Shown: positions 1 to 12,503 of the stretch, one piece after another
How positions within the stretch are numbered: position 1 is the first letter of the stretch
How the letters are laid out: every line of letters begins with the position of its first letter
Notes under the pieces: generated by a model
Told to the model about the DNA's origin: nothing
Seen by the model: only the letters and a program-made list of their open reading frames with translations
The model's database searches: none
Origin: Ilyonectria destructans
Taxonomy: Eukaryota > Ascomycota > Sordariomycetes > Hypocreales > Nectriaceae
Assembly (NCBI GenBank): GCA_020740775.1
Contig: JAHEWK010000001.1
Span: 1,178,001-1,242,000, forward strand
Reading direction: 5' to 3'
DNA: 64,000 nt
Program-made: the position numbers and the translations under genes

Positions 1-2
1 TG

Positions 3-1475
3 GCTGACGAGGTTGGTGTCAGCCACGGCAGCCCGGTCGAGAAGATTCAGTTCATGATTCGCAATGTCAATCAGGCTCATGGGTTGACGTTTGCTATCGC
101 CGGCATCAGTTTCCTCTTCATCATGGTCTTCCGGTCAGTTACGGTCCCAGACAACTTTTCAGACAAGTACACTAACAGATTTCAGTGAATTGAAGAAGCG
201 CCTACAGCCCAGGTTCCCTGGAGTCGCCTATATCCCCGATCGATTCTTCGTGGTCTTAGTCTCCGCCATAATGTGCTGGCAGCTTGACTGGGAAAATCAA
301 GGTGTCGAGATCCTCGGCGAGGTCAAAGCAGCGAACGGCAACCTTTTTGCCGTCCATTGGCCATTCAAGCTGGAGAACATGCCGCACATCCGGACTGCCA
401 TGTCAACGTCTTTCCTGATTGCCCTATTAGGCTTCTTCGAGTCGTCTGTTGCAGCCAAGAGTCTTGGTTCTAGCGAGACGATCCAAGGAATCCAACTCAG
501 TGCCAACCGAGAGCTGATTGCGCTTGGAGTCGCCAATCTTGTCGGCGGATGCTTCATGAGTGTTCCTGCCTTTGGCGGTTATGGTAGAAGCAAGGTGAAC
601 AAGAGCACTGGTGGCAAGAGCCCAATGAGTTCAATCTTCTTGAGTCTCATTGCTCTTCTCTCCATCTTGTTCCTTATGCCCTACTTCTATTACCTTCCCG
701 TAAGTCCCTCCAATCTTTTGATGAAGTTGTAGCTCACAGTATTTGCTAGAAACCTGTTTTGTCATCGATGATTTCTGTTGTGGCTTGGTCGCTGATAGAG
801 GAGGCGCCTCATGACATTGGATTCTTCCTACGCATTCGGGGATGGAACGAGCTGGGCCTCATGGCCATGATTTTCTTGGCCACCATGTTCTACTCGCTGA
901 CTCTAGGCATGGCGCTGGGCGTCGGACTGTCGATTCTGCTTGTTATTAAGCACAGCACCCGGCCTCGGATCCAGATTCTTGGCCGTATCCCGGGGACGAA
1001 CCGATTTGAGAATGCCGAGGGAGAAGACAACAGCCTCGAGTTTGTCGAGGGATGCCTCATTGTTAAGATCCCCGAGCCTCTGACGTTTGCCAACACAGGA
1101 GAGCTCAAGTCGCGCTTGCGTCGGTTAGAGCTGTACGGTACGTCGAAGGCTCACCCGGCGCTTCCGCGACTTCGCAGCCAGGACTCCAACCGCAACGTCA
1201 TCTTCGACATCCACGGTGTGATTTCCATGGACGGATCAGGCACCCAGGTACTCGAGGAAATTGTTCGCAACTACCACGACCGTGATGTGCGCGTCTTCTT
1301 CTCGCGAGGACCGACGAGCCCGGATCACCCCGTGTGGCGGCTCATGGTGAGCAGCGGCATCGTGGAGCTGGCAGGCGGAGAGTCGCACTTTGTGAACGAC
1401 GTCGAGGAGGCGTTGAGGCTGACGGAGTATGAGGAGAGCCTGAGTGGAGAGCAGAGCCGATTGAGGGGTTATTAG
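3..1475 (+). CDS. SulP family anion (sulfate) transporter, 3' part with STAS domain
   Basis: This is the C-terminal 456 residues of a SulP-type secondary anion transporter; the start lies outside the window. Exons are 3-133, 186-699 and 750-1475, with introns GTCAGT..CAG and GTAAGT..TAG that keep the frame. The visible part has several hydrophobic membrane segments, the conserved NLVGGCF and PAFGGYGRSKVN region of SulP proteins, the SVVAWSLIEEAPHDI segment, and a cytoplasmic STAS domain from about base 1040 on. The STAS core reads VIFDIHGVISMDGSG. SulP proteins move sulfate or related anions across the plasma or vacuolar membrane. The pattern resembles the fungal YPR003C/YGR125W branch more than the classical high-affinity sulfate permeases, so the substrate is not certain. 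The family call is secure. Confidence 0.88.
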
Positions 1476-2878
1476 ACGGCTCAACGAAGAGCGTAGACGA
1501 GGTGGAACGCGGGATTAAGAAGGTGTGCTACAGTGGGGGATGCATAAAAATGGCGACGAGAAGAACACATGGCATGCTCGGCGTCATGGTTGACATGCTG
1601 CAGAGTGGAGGAGATACCATATTGGGCTGCATTGACACGGCATTGATGGGGCATTGACGGGGGCGAGATGGAGCCCGCTCGAGAACAAACTGCATAATCA
1701 CGAATATATCTACACATGGAAGCATGGCGCTTTTGGGTTTTTGAGAAAATAGATCAGACAGTATTATCTTTATCTTCGTGATAGCCGGGAAGGCACAAAG
1801 TCGGGTGTCAGTCTTGAACAATGATGCAGAGTGAACGCCATGGCTCAAACCTGCGCTCCCTCCAAGCGCTTACCATGTACGTGATAGCTGCTAAATAAGA
1901 ACGCAGATAAAGACTAGAAAATCCGCTCATGGGCCGCCATCTGCCATGCTGCATGCGCGGCACCGACAGTTGGCTGTTTTCAACGCAAGCGGTTGGTGCG
2001 TCCCATTTGGCTTCCCCCGCGAGACGAGGGTCCACGATCGCGGACAATTCGCCTGCGGGCCGGCCGCCTCCCCGGCGACGGACTGATTCATGGTGCCCAT
2101 GCCTGCGTTAGCGGGACAAGTCAGCGCGCGCATCTAGGGCGACGAGGAAACAAAGGTGCGAGGGGAAAAGCGGGGAGGCGGCGCAATGGAGATGGTGAGA
2201 TTTCGATGGGTTGATGACGGGGGTGGAACGGATGGTGGGAGGTGGAGAAGCATCGAAGGGTTCTTGGGGCTTGCTTTTGAAGGCTTGAAGATATGCCGTG
2301 TTAACTTGGATGTGGTGATATATGTTAAAATATATATATATATTACGTACAGTGAGAGCGGGTTTTGTAAGGCTTGCAGCATCTCCGTGTTTAGACATCA
2401 CGACTCCCCCTAGACAAGGCCAGGCCGACACCCCACAGAAGCCCGCAGCCATGTGCTCCTCTGCAGACCAAGAACGCGAGGGGCGGGTTTGTCAATAAAT
2501 GCCTGAACCATGGGGGCGGGCAGCTCGACGAGACCAGGGTGTGTGCTGTGCCCCATGTCATCCATCGACTTGCCTCGCTCGTCCAACCATCCAAAGATCC
2601 ATGTGCATGGCTCGCTGCATTCGTTCGGCTTGCCAAGTGGTGCCATATCTTATAGAGTCCTGTAGTTGCATAGTCCCAGTTTGGCAGTGCATCCTACATA
2701 GGACCGCTGCGATCCGCCCAATCCATCAAACCACGCCCGATCCTCCCACTCCTCCTTGCGAACTGGCCATCCTCCTCCCCCTTCCACGTTCCACAGCGGA
2801 GGCTTTTTCTAACCACCCACAGACCGGACGCACTACCATGCTCGCGAGAAACAGTACGCCACCAAAATAGATCTAAAC
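1476..2878. other. Intergenic spacer
   Basis: No supported gene is seen. Short open frames in this stretch lack domain signals and overlap on both strands. It holds an AT microsatellite near 2330 and the promoter of the methyltransferase gene, with a C-rich tract at about 2740-2800. Confidence 0.6.
2330..2344. repeat. TA dinucleotide microsatellite
   Basis: A run of about seven TA units sits in the spacer upstream of the methyltransferase gene. Confidence 0.8.
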
Positions 2879-4545
2879 ATGGCCAGAACCAAGGAGCAGC
2901 AGCCTCCCGTGCAGCCAGAGACCACAACACCAGCTAAGCAGCAGACGACCTCAGCGCCGCCGCCCGCAGAGCAGGCCCCGATTCAATTTGTTAGTTGACC
3001 CGTTTTTGAACACTTCCCTCCCCCTCCCGTTCAATAAGCTCTCGGTATCTCCGGTCATTTTTGCCGCCGTCATATAGTCAGTTCCGGAGCTCCGGCCGCT
3101 TGGGACACTCCGCACGGCCGGAGGTGCGCCGGAGGTCTTCCCGGAACCATCCCGATCGTTCCAGGAATGAAAGGAACGACATGCTAACTGGCATCTCACA
3201 ACACAGGACCCTCGTGTTGTTGGTGACCTCGACGATGACAATGACTCTGCTGCCGATGCAGAGAGGTGAGGTTTGACCTGTTTTATTTATCCACCATCTA
3301 CCTGAGATTGTATTAACGGGATAATTGCAGCCTGCGTGACTCTACCGCATCCATTACCTCGAGCATTCTCGAATACCGCAACATCAATGGTCGCAAGTAT
3401 CAGTCCTCCAAGACCACTGAATACTGGTAAGCCATCCGATCGTATAATGCACTACTCAAATGCTAACCAGTGTCAGGGCTCCTACTGATGAGAAGCACAT
3501 TCAGGGTCTTGATGTCTCGTACGCTTCTCCACCAAACCGCCATCACTAGCCTGATGCTGATCCATGTCATTCAGTCACCAATTTACCCTGATGCTTATGA
3601 GGGACAAACTGTTCTTGTCCCCCCTTGCTAAGAGCCCACAGGTATAATTCATGGCCTAGCCACTCTCACGTCCAACTAACATGTCCCAGAAAATTCTCGA
3701 TGTTGGGACCGGTACCGGTATCTGGGCCATGTTCGTAATGGTGTTCCCATTCCCAGATCGGTCTTTTCTAATGCGTTTGCAGCGATGTGGCCGACGAGTA
3801 TCCCTCCGCCGACGTCCTGGGCTTTGACATCTCCGCCGTGCAGCCCAGCTGGATCCCTCCCAACTGCAGCTTCCAGATCGACGACGCCCAGCTCGACTGG
3901 ACCTTCAAGGAGGGCGAGTTCGACTTCATCCACATGCGCTACCTGTACGGCGGCATCGACGACTGGAGCAAGCTGTACCGCCAGGCCTTCCGCCACGTGA
4001 AACCGGGCGCCTGGGTCGAGAACACCGAGATCGACCTCGAGACGCGCAGCGAGAACCCCAAGGTGTCGGGCGACGAGGGCCACATCTTCAAGAAGTGGCG
4101 CAACCTCTTCTGGGAAGCCGGTGCCAAGATCAACCGCACCTTCAAGATCGCCCGCGACAACCAGATGGAGCAGAAGATGCGCGAGGCCGGCTTCGTCGAC
4201 ATCCAGCACCACCAGTGGAAAGTCCCCATCGGCGGCTGGCCCCGCGACCCCAAGTTCAAACAGATTGGCCTCTACAACGGCATGTTCATCGACCAGTCGC
4301 TTGACGGCTTCGCCGTGTTCCCCATTGGTGAGATTCTGGGATGGACTTTTGACGAGGTCACCGTCCTTGTGAACAAGATGCGTCTTGCCATCAAGGACCC
4401 CAAGGCTCTTCCTTACTACAACGTGTACGTCAAAGACTACCTCGATCCTTTCTTCCCTTGTTCTATCGATTCGTATATTGACACTTGAAATAGACACACC
4501 GTCATTGGCCGCAGGCCAGAGACTGTGCCCGCCGCCTCTGACTAA
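2879..4545 (+). CDS. LaeA-like class I SAM-dependent methyltransferase
   Basis: This predicted 369-residue protein has eight exons: 2879-2989, 3207-3265, 3331-3426, 3477-3518, 3575-3641, 3690-3730, 3783-4424 and 4494-4545. Every junction keeps the frame and has GT..AG ends. The N-terminus is Pro/Gln-rich and disordered. Next comes the family segment SILEYRNINGRKYQ, then SAM motif I ILDVGTGTGIWAI at about residues 127-139, and the acidic-loop segment LGFDISAVQPSW. A final small exon gives the C-terminus HTVIGRRPET. LaeA-like proteins are nuclear or cytoplasmic methyltransferases; LaeA itself regulates secondary metabolism and development with velvet proteins. Most members of this very large fungal family have no known substrate. 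No biosynthetic cluster lies beside it, so it is called only as LaeA-like. The tail-to-tail neighbour is an esterase-like hydrolase. Confidence 0.9.
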
Positions 4546-4738
4546 GACGATATTGACAATGAGTGACGTCGTATCACAAAGGGGAAACCTCCTTGGTTGG
4601 TGCGGCATTCGGAGGTAAAATTATTGGCCATGCGTTGGATGGAAACCTTGATCATGAGAGGGTTGGTCTGACAAGGAAATACACCATCCAACAAAGAATG
4701 AATAAAAACGTTGTCTTTGGGTTCATGGGGTGATAATC

Positions 4739-5834
4739 TCACTTGGCTTGTGTGACAATCTCCTCCAAGCAGTTCATGGCATCTCGCACAACGCTCATTC
4801 CGGGCCCATCATCCTCGATAAAGTTCATCAACTCAAATAGATGTGACTGACCCTCTACCACGAAGAGCTTGACCTTTTCGTCGCCCAAGGACTCCTGCAT
4901 CTGCTGGCTGACGCTCAAGGGAACATCTGGGTCAACATCCCCGTGGAAAATAACCGTGGGTGGCCATCTCTCGACCCGTGGTTTGTTCGCAGGGTCCTTT
5001 GCCCAGTCATACCCCACGTCTACTTCGCCTACCAAATCGAGCCATGCGTTCTTGTAGATGTAGTACTCGTATAAATCGCCCCGATAGAGTTTGGTCCTGG
5101 GCTGTTCTACCGGCTCAGCAGGTTGCTTGTAGTCCGGGTTCTTGGATGCATCGGCCAGAAGCATGTCGAGAACAAAGGCTGTCGGGCTTCCTATTGGCGT
5201 CTTGCCAACGACAAGAGGGAGCGCGATGACTGGTGCCATGTCGGCATCCAGGATGGGTTCGGGGGTGCGAAGAGTGGACGAGTTGAAGAAGGGGTGTCGA
5301 AACGTGGCGATCCCCGAGATAGAAAAGAGGGCGAGAGGCGGCGGAGTGCAGTGATGCGCGATCAATACAGTGGTGAAGAATCCTATGTTGGTTTAGTCCC
5401 GTCCTCTTCGTTGCCATGTTGGGATCTCAAGGTGCATACCACCACTAGCACCCCCGACTATAACACGACGTTCTCTTCCCTCGGGTGCATTCCATTCTCG
5501 TGCAAACTTATACGCTGCTGTGACGTCGTCGAGAAGTCCACGGGCGCCAACCTGGGGCATCAGGCGATAGCTCGCACTGATGAGCGGCCATTTCCTCTGC
5601 GCACATGCCTATGCCAGAGGTACATCAGTCATCAGCAGAGTCTAATAAGGGGATTTCAGTAGTTGTTACTTGAACCAGCCAAGGCGCGAGACAGTCGCGG
5701 CCCCAATCTACCAATCCTCCGGGGTGGAAGTAGAGAAAGACAGGCGCGTCTTCGGGGTATTCACTGTCGGTGTAAATGTCACACTCGATGGGCATGCCAT
5801 GATCGGCGTAGACCTCTGTAGATTTAGAGAGCAT
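4739..5834 (-). CDS. Alpha/beta-hydrolase fold protein (esterase/lipase-like)
   Basis: Exons on the minus strand are 5834-5670, 5596-5440 and 5382-4739, giving 321 residues. The upstream in-frame GTG at 5852 is not used; the ATG at 5834 is the first good start. The order of motifs fits a hormone-sensitive-lipase-like or prolyl-oligopeptidase-like hydrolase: HPGG, an oxyanion-hole variant, in exon 1; nucleophile elbow GASGG at about residues 104-108, split by intron 2; catalytic Asp in HGDVDPDVP at about 258; catalytic His in EGQSH at about 288. The triad is complete, so an active enzyme is likely. There is no signal peptide, which suggests a cytosolic location. Substrate is unknown; fungal relatives are annotated as esterases or dipeptidyl peptidase-like proteins. 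A TATA-like box lies about 75 bases upstream. Confidence 0.85.
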
Positions 5835-6775
5835 GGCTGCAGGTTTAAACACTTTCTATAACGCATGTAATGATACTTCTTTTAGTATTGTGTTAAATGG
5901 CGGAGTATTTATAGCTTTGAGAGACGATGGTCGACCCCGCGCGAGTCCATGGTCAAGGCAGCAGCAGGCTTACCAAATTACCCGACGAGACCAACCCGCT
6001 CCGTACGAACACGGATAAACAAGACATGAATTAGATAATTCGGCTCATATAATAATAGTACTTATGACAGATTTTCCAATACCTCACTTGTTAGTTTAAT
6101 CTCAGCCCCAAGTGTTTGCACTCTTTATGGGCTTCCTGAGTGTTGGCCCCAGATCGAGAACATCCCGCAGTCTAGCTACCCTGTAAGTCGGGAACAACTA
6201 CGCGGCAATTCTCCAGGCAATGTTCCTACCTCCTCCATCATAGTTAATTCTGGGCCGTTGAATAAAGTGAGCCGCAACTCCGCATGACTTGTGTCAGTCG
6301 ACTGGTATAAATCCTGGACAGCCAACATATCGCCCTGGGTGATGGGTTCGCCTGTCTTCAATGTTCATTCGTTGTCATCAAGACATTGTTATCGCTCCCT
6401 CCCACATTCCCAAGGCTAGAGAATCTATCTAGTGAGATGTTAGTAGATTGGCGTGTTGATCTAACTTGAACCTGAGTGACTGACAGCGCGATCTGCCTCA
6501 AAACTTATCGTCCCAGAAGTCAAAATCATGCCTTTCGTTGGTATTGGATCAGAGAATGCGCAGTGATGTATTCCAGTGCATTGAAATTTCCGTGCATAGT
6601 ACAATATTGCTCTGGAGGGCCAGTATAGTAGACAGATGATTAGCCCAGTCACCTGAAAATGGAAAGAACATTTTCGGTTATTATTCCGTGGACGTAGGAC
6701 GCATACTAGCAAATGTTGACACTGGCATAGGCTTGATTCAAATCAATCTATCTGATGAATTACCTAGTTAGGGAT
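5835..6775. other. Gene-poor spacer
   Basis: No supported gene. Small minus-strand open frames at 6176-6361 and 6461-6712 show no recognisable domain. The stretch leads into the decayed GMP synthase fragment. Confidence 0.55.
5906..5913 (-). promoter_or_regulatory. TATA-like box of the alpha/beta-hydrolase gene
   Basis: The minus strand reads TATAAATA about 75 bases before the ATG at 5834, a normal fungal TATA distance. Assigned from sequence and position only. Confidence 0.4.
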
Positions 6776-7282
6776 CTGGGCTGCCAACTTGGCGTCCACG
6801 AAAATCTCGTCATGCGGTATGTGGCCCTACTTAAGCGGCTCGGTGGCCTTGAAACGGTGAAGAATTGGTTTGTTGACCTTGAGTAGATCTACATCAGCAT
6901 GATCAAGGAAGCTGGCCACTACAACAAGATCAGCCAGGCCTACGCTGGACTTGGCACCAACAAGGCTGTTGGTGGTGTCATGGTAAGTCAATTCGCCCTA
7001 TCCTAGGGACGATCATTAACAATATAAAACAGGGTGACAGGCGCTACTAGGGATACATCATCATCCTCCGCACCGTGGTCACAACCGACTTCATGACTGC
7101 GGAGCCCTACGACTTCAGCACCAAGTTCTTGAGCTAGGTGTCCCGCAGGATCATCAACGAAGTCGAGGGCATCGCCTTGGTCACGTACAACGTTACTAGC
7201 AAGCCCCCAGTAAGAAATCACTTTGTCATTCTACGTGCTTCTCGCTAATTTCGTTAAGCAGAGTACTATTGAATTTCAGTAA
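6776..7282 (+). pseudogene. GMP synthase (GUA1-like) C-terminal pseudogene fragment
   Basis: The stretch reads as the 3' end of a GMP synthetase gene with in-frame stops and no upstream part. Recognisable pieces in order are IYISMIKEAG, ISQAYAGL, then after a GTAAGT..ACAG intron (6983-7032) GYIIILRTVVTTDFMTAE, RRIINEVEG and VTYNVTSKPP, and after a second intron (7210-7261) the terminal STIEFQ and a stop. This matches the dimerisation/C-terminal domain of GMP synthase, whose usual ending is SKPPATIEWE. TAG stops interrupt the frame at 6884, 7048 and 7135. The part before the first stop is poorly conserved. Introns are kept, so this is a duplicated genomic piece, not a retrocopy. Such a fragment cannot make GMP synthase. 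Confidence 0.82.
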
Positions 7283-9759
7283 CTTGGTGTGTGAAGTTGG
7301 GTAGAAGCCCGACAGGAAGAAACCTTTCCCCATTGCGATGTCTCCTGATTTCTACGTTTTCTACGTTTTAGTACCATGTGCAAATGTCTCGGCTCATTCT
7401 CCTATATCGCTGTTAGCAATAACTAGAGCAATAGATCTATAGAGAGCTTTCGTATAGCGACATAATGCATGCTTAAAATCAACCCAACTTTGTGCCGCCT
7501 TATCTTAATAAGGGGACTGCTTTGCGGCCCTTAGAAATCGAAGACATTGAATATTTCGAGCGAGTCTGACTCTCTCGCTGGGTTGAGACTGAGTGGCAGA
7601 GGTGAGCAAAGACCTTCTGAACCCTGGCTCGACCTCAAAAATCCTGAATTTCTCCTCGTCGAAAACGAGAGTGCTCAGCATTCAGTCTTTAGAAGAGTCA
7701 TAATTCTGGACCAAGCGTTTGATAACTGTGACCGCAACTTGTTAGCAGACCACTTCATGTCGCAGATTAAGGGCAGCACGATGTGCCGAGGACGGCTGGC
7801 GAGGACGGGGAGCTCTGCGACTAACGACACTTCCGCAAACATTTATATATGTAGCTACTTTCATGGAGATCAATTCTATTAATTTCCCTTCTTCAACAAT
7901 GCACTCATTGTGAACAATGATTTCGTTGGAAATGGGAAGTCTAGGGGCTCTGGTAACTTTGACCCGACGCGCGATGTCGGTGTGGATTAGGCAGGAGAAG
8001 GAGTTATTCATGCGCAACTTTGAATCTAACTTGACAAAAATATCGACTATTAAGTTGAGAAAATTTACTCCCGTTGATGGTTGTAGATTGTCGCTTGCAC
8101 GAAATTGATTTTCATCATGTCAAGATGCCGTCTCTTGCGAACCTTTCTCTTCTCGATCTGTTTTTCTGCTGATAATACGCTTCGCTAGTTGAGTCAACTC
8201 CTGGTCTAAAATATAAGCCCAAAATGGAGCGGCAAAGCGGTCCTCTCAGTTTAATGACACATCGGCTTAGAATTTGTGGAACAATGCGGATCATTTGATC
8301 CCTGAAAGAAAGGTACTGCATGCACTCCTACTCAATTGTCTCGCACTATGACGTGGTGAATCTGAGCACAGCACAGAACATGAGCTGTTCCTTTCCCAAG
8401 ACCAACCTCTATAATAATTATAATTTTACCTACAAGATACCGGATCCCTCCCACTCTATTATTACATGTATGGACTGCTCTGACTTCTTCTGTTGCTCTC
8501 CCACGTCTTCACCCGACTGCCAATCCATGACGCACCGATGATGTCGAAGGCGGCTCAGACTTGGCACGGCGACTCCGCGACCAACAGGTGATACCTCTGC
8601 ATCTCGACGAATTGCGTGATGAATAATTTCAAGTCGAATGGGTCAGCAGGGCTCTTGGCAATGGATCAGCGTTAAGCGGCATTCGGCTGGGGCCCCGTAA
8701 GACGTGGGCGGCGCTTCCTTGCTCCCTAATCCCTCCAGACCCAGGTTGATGGAGGGCACTGCTCAGGGATATCGACTCCATCCTCGACGGTCGCTTTATC
8801 CACTAATTATTCGTAGGATTCGCCAGTTTTCGAGGAACATCAGAATCCATGTTTATGGCGCAATGCCCCTAGCCCTAACGCCGTGGCCGCCACATGTCCC
8901 GCCTCCAAGTTCAAGTTCTGCCTAGTTCATGAGTGTAACGTTGGCTCCGTCATCCTTCGACAACACTTGGAAGCCGCTTGCCCCTTTAGAGCCCGCAATC
9001 GCGACCAAGTGGGCAATGGCTGTGAAGGGCAATTGTTTATTCATTATGCTTAATTCCAGCGTATCTTGTAAGCGCGCGCAACCCGACTATCTTCGTCTAT
9101 GTCCAGGACCACCTCCAACAAAACCTCCACCTTGCACGGGGCTCCTGAGTATTTCACACTCAATCGCCTCCCGACCGTCCGAGGTGGACACGGCCGCTCG
9201 CTGCCTCCATCGTCAGCTTTCTCCACCCAAAGTCAGAGTGCCAAGATGCTCGGCATCTTGGCAGCGGAGCCGGCGAGCCTTCGCATCGTTCTATCATACG
9301 AACTGTTCACGTTGCCAAGCACGTAGGGATGCGCCTAGGATACGACCAAGTCGATCATATCCCCAAGCATGCAGCAGTGCAGTCGACCCCCATTTCTCTT
9401 GAGGATTGGGATTGCTTGGCTTAGGGCGGGATTTGTTGTGAATAAAGAGAGGGCGGTCCCCGGCGCGGACCCAAAGCGCGGCCCGGGCCAGAGAATCGGG
9501 ATTCTTTTCTTCTTGCGTTGCTGGCCTTTGCGTACAGTAAAGTAAATCCTGGAAAGAACTCTAATTATTGCGGGTTCGTGCATATACTCTCACCTGTAAG
9601 TCGCGTCTTCTGGAACCTTGAAAGGTTCAAGGTTGCGGAGCATGAGCTTACGTTTCCTTCAAGGTCCCTCTCCCAATCTTGTCCACAGACACACTCGACC
9701 TGAACTTTCCTCGTACATCAATTTGTCCGGGCTATTGACCCTGAGCCATCTCCTGCATT
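7283..9759. other. Gene-poor spacer and symporter upstream region
   Basis: About 2.5 kb without a supported gene. Open frames on both strands (for example 7547-7882 plus, 7742-8017 minus, 8929-9402 plus) overlap one another and carry no motif I recognise. The AT content is higher near 7300-8460 than beyond. The last part is presumably the promoter and leader of the SLC6-like gene. Confidence 0.55.
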
Positions 9760-11770
9760 ATGGTCGCCATCCTTCAAGCCCTCAAGAAGGTTGGCAACTG
9801 GCTGGCACCACCACCAAAAAAGTCCGAAGATGGACGCGATCAATGGCCTTCTCGAGCGGCATTCCTCCTCGCTGCGATGGGAGGCTGCGCCGGTATGGGA
9901 AATCTGATCAGATACCCGTCTCAGGTCTACAACAATAATGGCCTGCAATGGTTCATCCCATACCTAATGTGCGTCTTCCTCATCGCCATTCCGTGTCTCG
10001 TCCTTGAGATCGCCATCGGCCAGGCCTACCACGGTGGATCTGTTGTCGCCTTCAACAACGTCAACCATCGCTTAAAGGGGCTAGGGTCTAGTCTGTTATA
10101 CATAGGCTTTATCGTCGGCCCATATTTCGTCGTGAACCTCTCCTGGATCATGATTTACTTCCGAAACTCATTCAAAAACCCACTTCCCTGGGAGGGTCGC
10201 AGCGAGGAATTCTTCTACCAGATTGTTGTCGCCAATGTCGACGCGATCCCGGGGAATAAGACGAGCAATTCCGTCATTGATTACACCGAGTATCCGGGTG
10301 TGAAGTTGTTGGGAGAGACAGTGGCTTGGACTGCTTTCACCTGGTTCCTCGTCTGGATCTCCATCTTCCGAGGCGTGGGCTTGACTGGCCGTGTCGTTTA
10401 CTTCACCATGGGCCTTCCAATCATCATGACAGTTGTGCTGGTCGGCCGATCAGTCTCGCTAGAGAATGCGGGTCGCGGAGTCAAGCTGTACTTTGGCGAG
10501 TGGCATGGCGAGAAATTGGCCAAAGGAGACATTTGGCAGACTGCAGCTGGCCAGGTCTTCTTCTCAACCGGTGTTGGCTTCGGATACTTCAGTTCATATG
10601 CCTCCTACAACCAAAAGCACTCTAATGCGGTCATGGACTCCATCTTGATCGTCGCCAGCAATGTTCTCTTTGAGGGTTTTGCTGCTTTCGCTGCTTTCGG
10701 TGTCATCGGCTACATGGGAATGTCTCCTGTCGACGGCGAACGGATCGGTGCCTTCACGATTGGCTTCCTTACTCTACCGACTGCCATCACTGAGTTACCT
10801 GCAGCCAACTTCTGGGCATTCGCATTGTTCTTTACCCTCATGGTCCTTGGATACAGTTCTGCCTTTGCCATGCTGGACGCTGTGGTGACATTAGTCATGG
10901 ACTCTGGCATCAAGGCGCGACGCGAGTGGGTTGTCACGGGTCTCGTCATCATCTCCTTTTTGATGTCGCTTCCCTACTGCACAGAGTTCGGGTATGCCCT
11001 CCTCACCGGAATCGATCGGTGGATTAGCGACGTTGCCCTGGTCTTTGTGGTCTTCTGCGAGTGCGCAGCCTCTACTTCCCTGTACCGCTGGAGGGACGTG
11101 GTAGGCCAGGTCGGACTCCCTTCATTCATCACCTTCAACTCGGGTTTCTTCGGCGGTATGGTCTTTGGCGTTGCGGTTGCGCATGCGGCTGGCGCTCCTG
11201 TCGGCGCTGGTGTTGGCTTTGGTCTTTTCATTGCTGGAACTCTCATTGCACTCTTCATCGGCAAGTCGCCGGATTCTGAGCCACCATCCAAATTCTTTAG
11301 TAAGAGCGTCTACATCAGTCGCTTTTGGTACTTGGCCTTCTACTCAGTAAGTTTATGATTGCTAATTCTATCCGGGAATCGTACTAATACTATTGCAGGG
11401 ACAACAACTCAGACTTGATCTCAACGTGATTGTTGGGACTGGTAAGAACTGGACGATCCCTGTGATATGGGGTCCTCTTCTTCGTTTCATCTCGGCACCT
11501 ACTCTAGCCATCATTTTTGGCTTCTCCTACCCTTCGTTCCATGAACTCCGTGAGGACCCGCTCCACATCCTGGGATTCGGAGTCGCTCACATTTGTCTAC
11601 TATTAATTGGTGCCGGCGTTCTCTTTCCCAGGTGGTTCGACGTCTTGATTCCCCTGAGTCGTCGCGGCGAAGGCAAGATCGCATATGCCCCCAATGTGGT
11701 GCAAGGCAGTGTAGAAGTGCAGCAGAGTGACTCGATAGAGATGGGAGAAGGTGAAGAAAAGGGTAAATAA
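9760..11770 (+). CDS. Sodium:neurotransmitter symporter (SNF/SLC6) family transporter
   Basis: Two exons, 9760-11346 and 11399-11770, encode 652 residues; the intron (GTAAGT..CAG with a CTAATAC branch site) is phase 0. The protein has about twelve hydrophobic segments. The first carries GGCAGMGNLIRYPSQ, the fungal form of the SLC6 signature in which unwound TM1 contributes to the substrate and sodium sites, followed by NNNGLQWFIPY. TM6-like SFSTGVGFGYFSSYASYN is also conserved in kind (FFSTGVGFGYFSSY seen). Family members use a sodium gradient to take up amino acids or related amines at the plasma membrane. Fungal members are little studied, so no substrate is given. The start ATG is preceded by a stop-rich leader, and the C-terminus is a short acidic cytosolic tail. 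Confidence 0.9.
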
Positions 11771-12503
11771 ATCAACAGGGATTCATGAGCCTTATAGTGG
11801 GATATTTGTATTTACATATATACACCTTGAACATTTGACTACGTCGTTGAGCATATACACCTAAATACAGCCGCACTCGGCCATTGAATTTAATTTGAGA
11901 GATCATGGAATCTCATCCTTCAAAATACTCTTGAACCTTTGCAAAGGTCGTAGTCCATGATAGTCTTGAAGAAGCGAATTACCAACAGGGTGTTAAAGAG
12001 ATGGGAGTATTTCTGCTTCATCTCCATTGATTGTCGATTTACCCATTGGAGACTTTAATGTCAGTGGCTGGTTCGTCATATCACAATGCCGCTGCCAATC
12101 TACTATCTCGGTGTTTCGAATAGCGCCCGAGGACAATTGCTTGATAGTGACATGCCGAGATTCAACGGGAGAGAGTTCAGAGACCAGCGAGGGAAATAAG
12201 GCGATGACCGGGAGCATGGCTAGCGCTTGATTCAGCCCAATCACATTTATCTCCCAACGCCTTGTGCGGCTGAGAGGTCGTGACTCCTCGTCTCCGCCGC
12301 CTCCTTTCAATTGCTCCCTTCTCTCGCCTGCTTCTGCTACTATTTCTGACCTCTTCTCTCCTCTAGTCTTAGTCGCGTGATGGAATACCGGCGCTGATTC
12401 TCACTTCGTCGACGTGATAAGCTCGCCAACACTCCAACTAATACCCGGCCTTTGCAGCACCGTGGAGATCTCCGCACCAGATTACACCTTGCATGAACCG
12501 ATC
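11771..12503. other. Intergenic region between symporter and kinase
   Basis: No supported gene. The last 250 bases are C/T-rich, as in many fungal leaders, and precede the kinase ATG. Confidence 0.55.

Noticed and set aside
3676..4608. 310-codon minus-strand open frame
   Set aside because: Antisense shadow of the methyltransferase's large exon; Val/Leu/Asp-rich composition is typical of such shadows.
2879..5834. Secondary-metabolite cluster around the LaeA-like methyltransferase
   Set aside because: No polyketide, peptide or terpene synthase or cytochrome P450 is nearby; a methyltransferase and a hydrolase alone are not a cluster.
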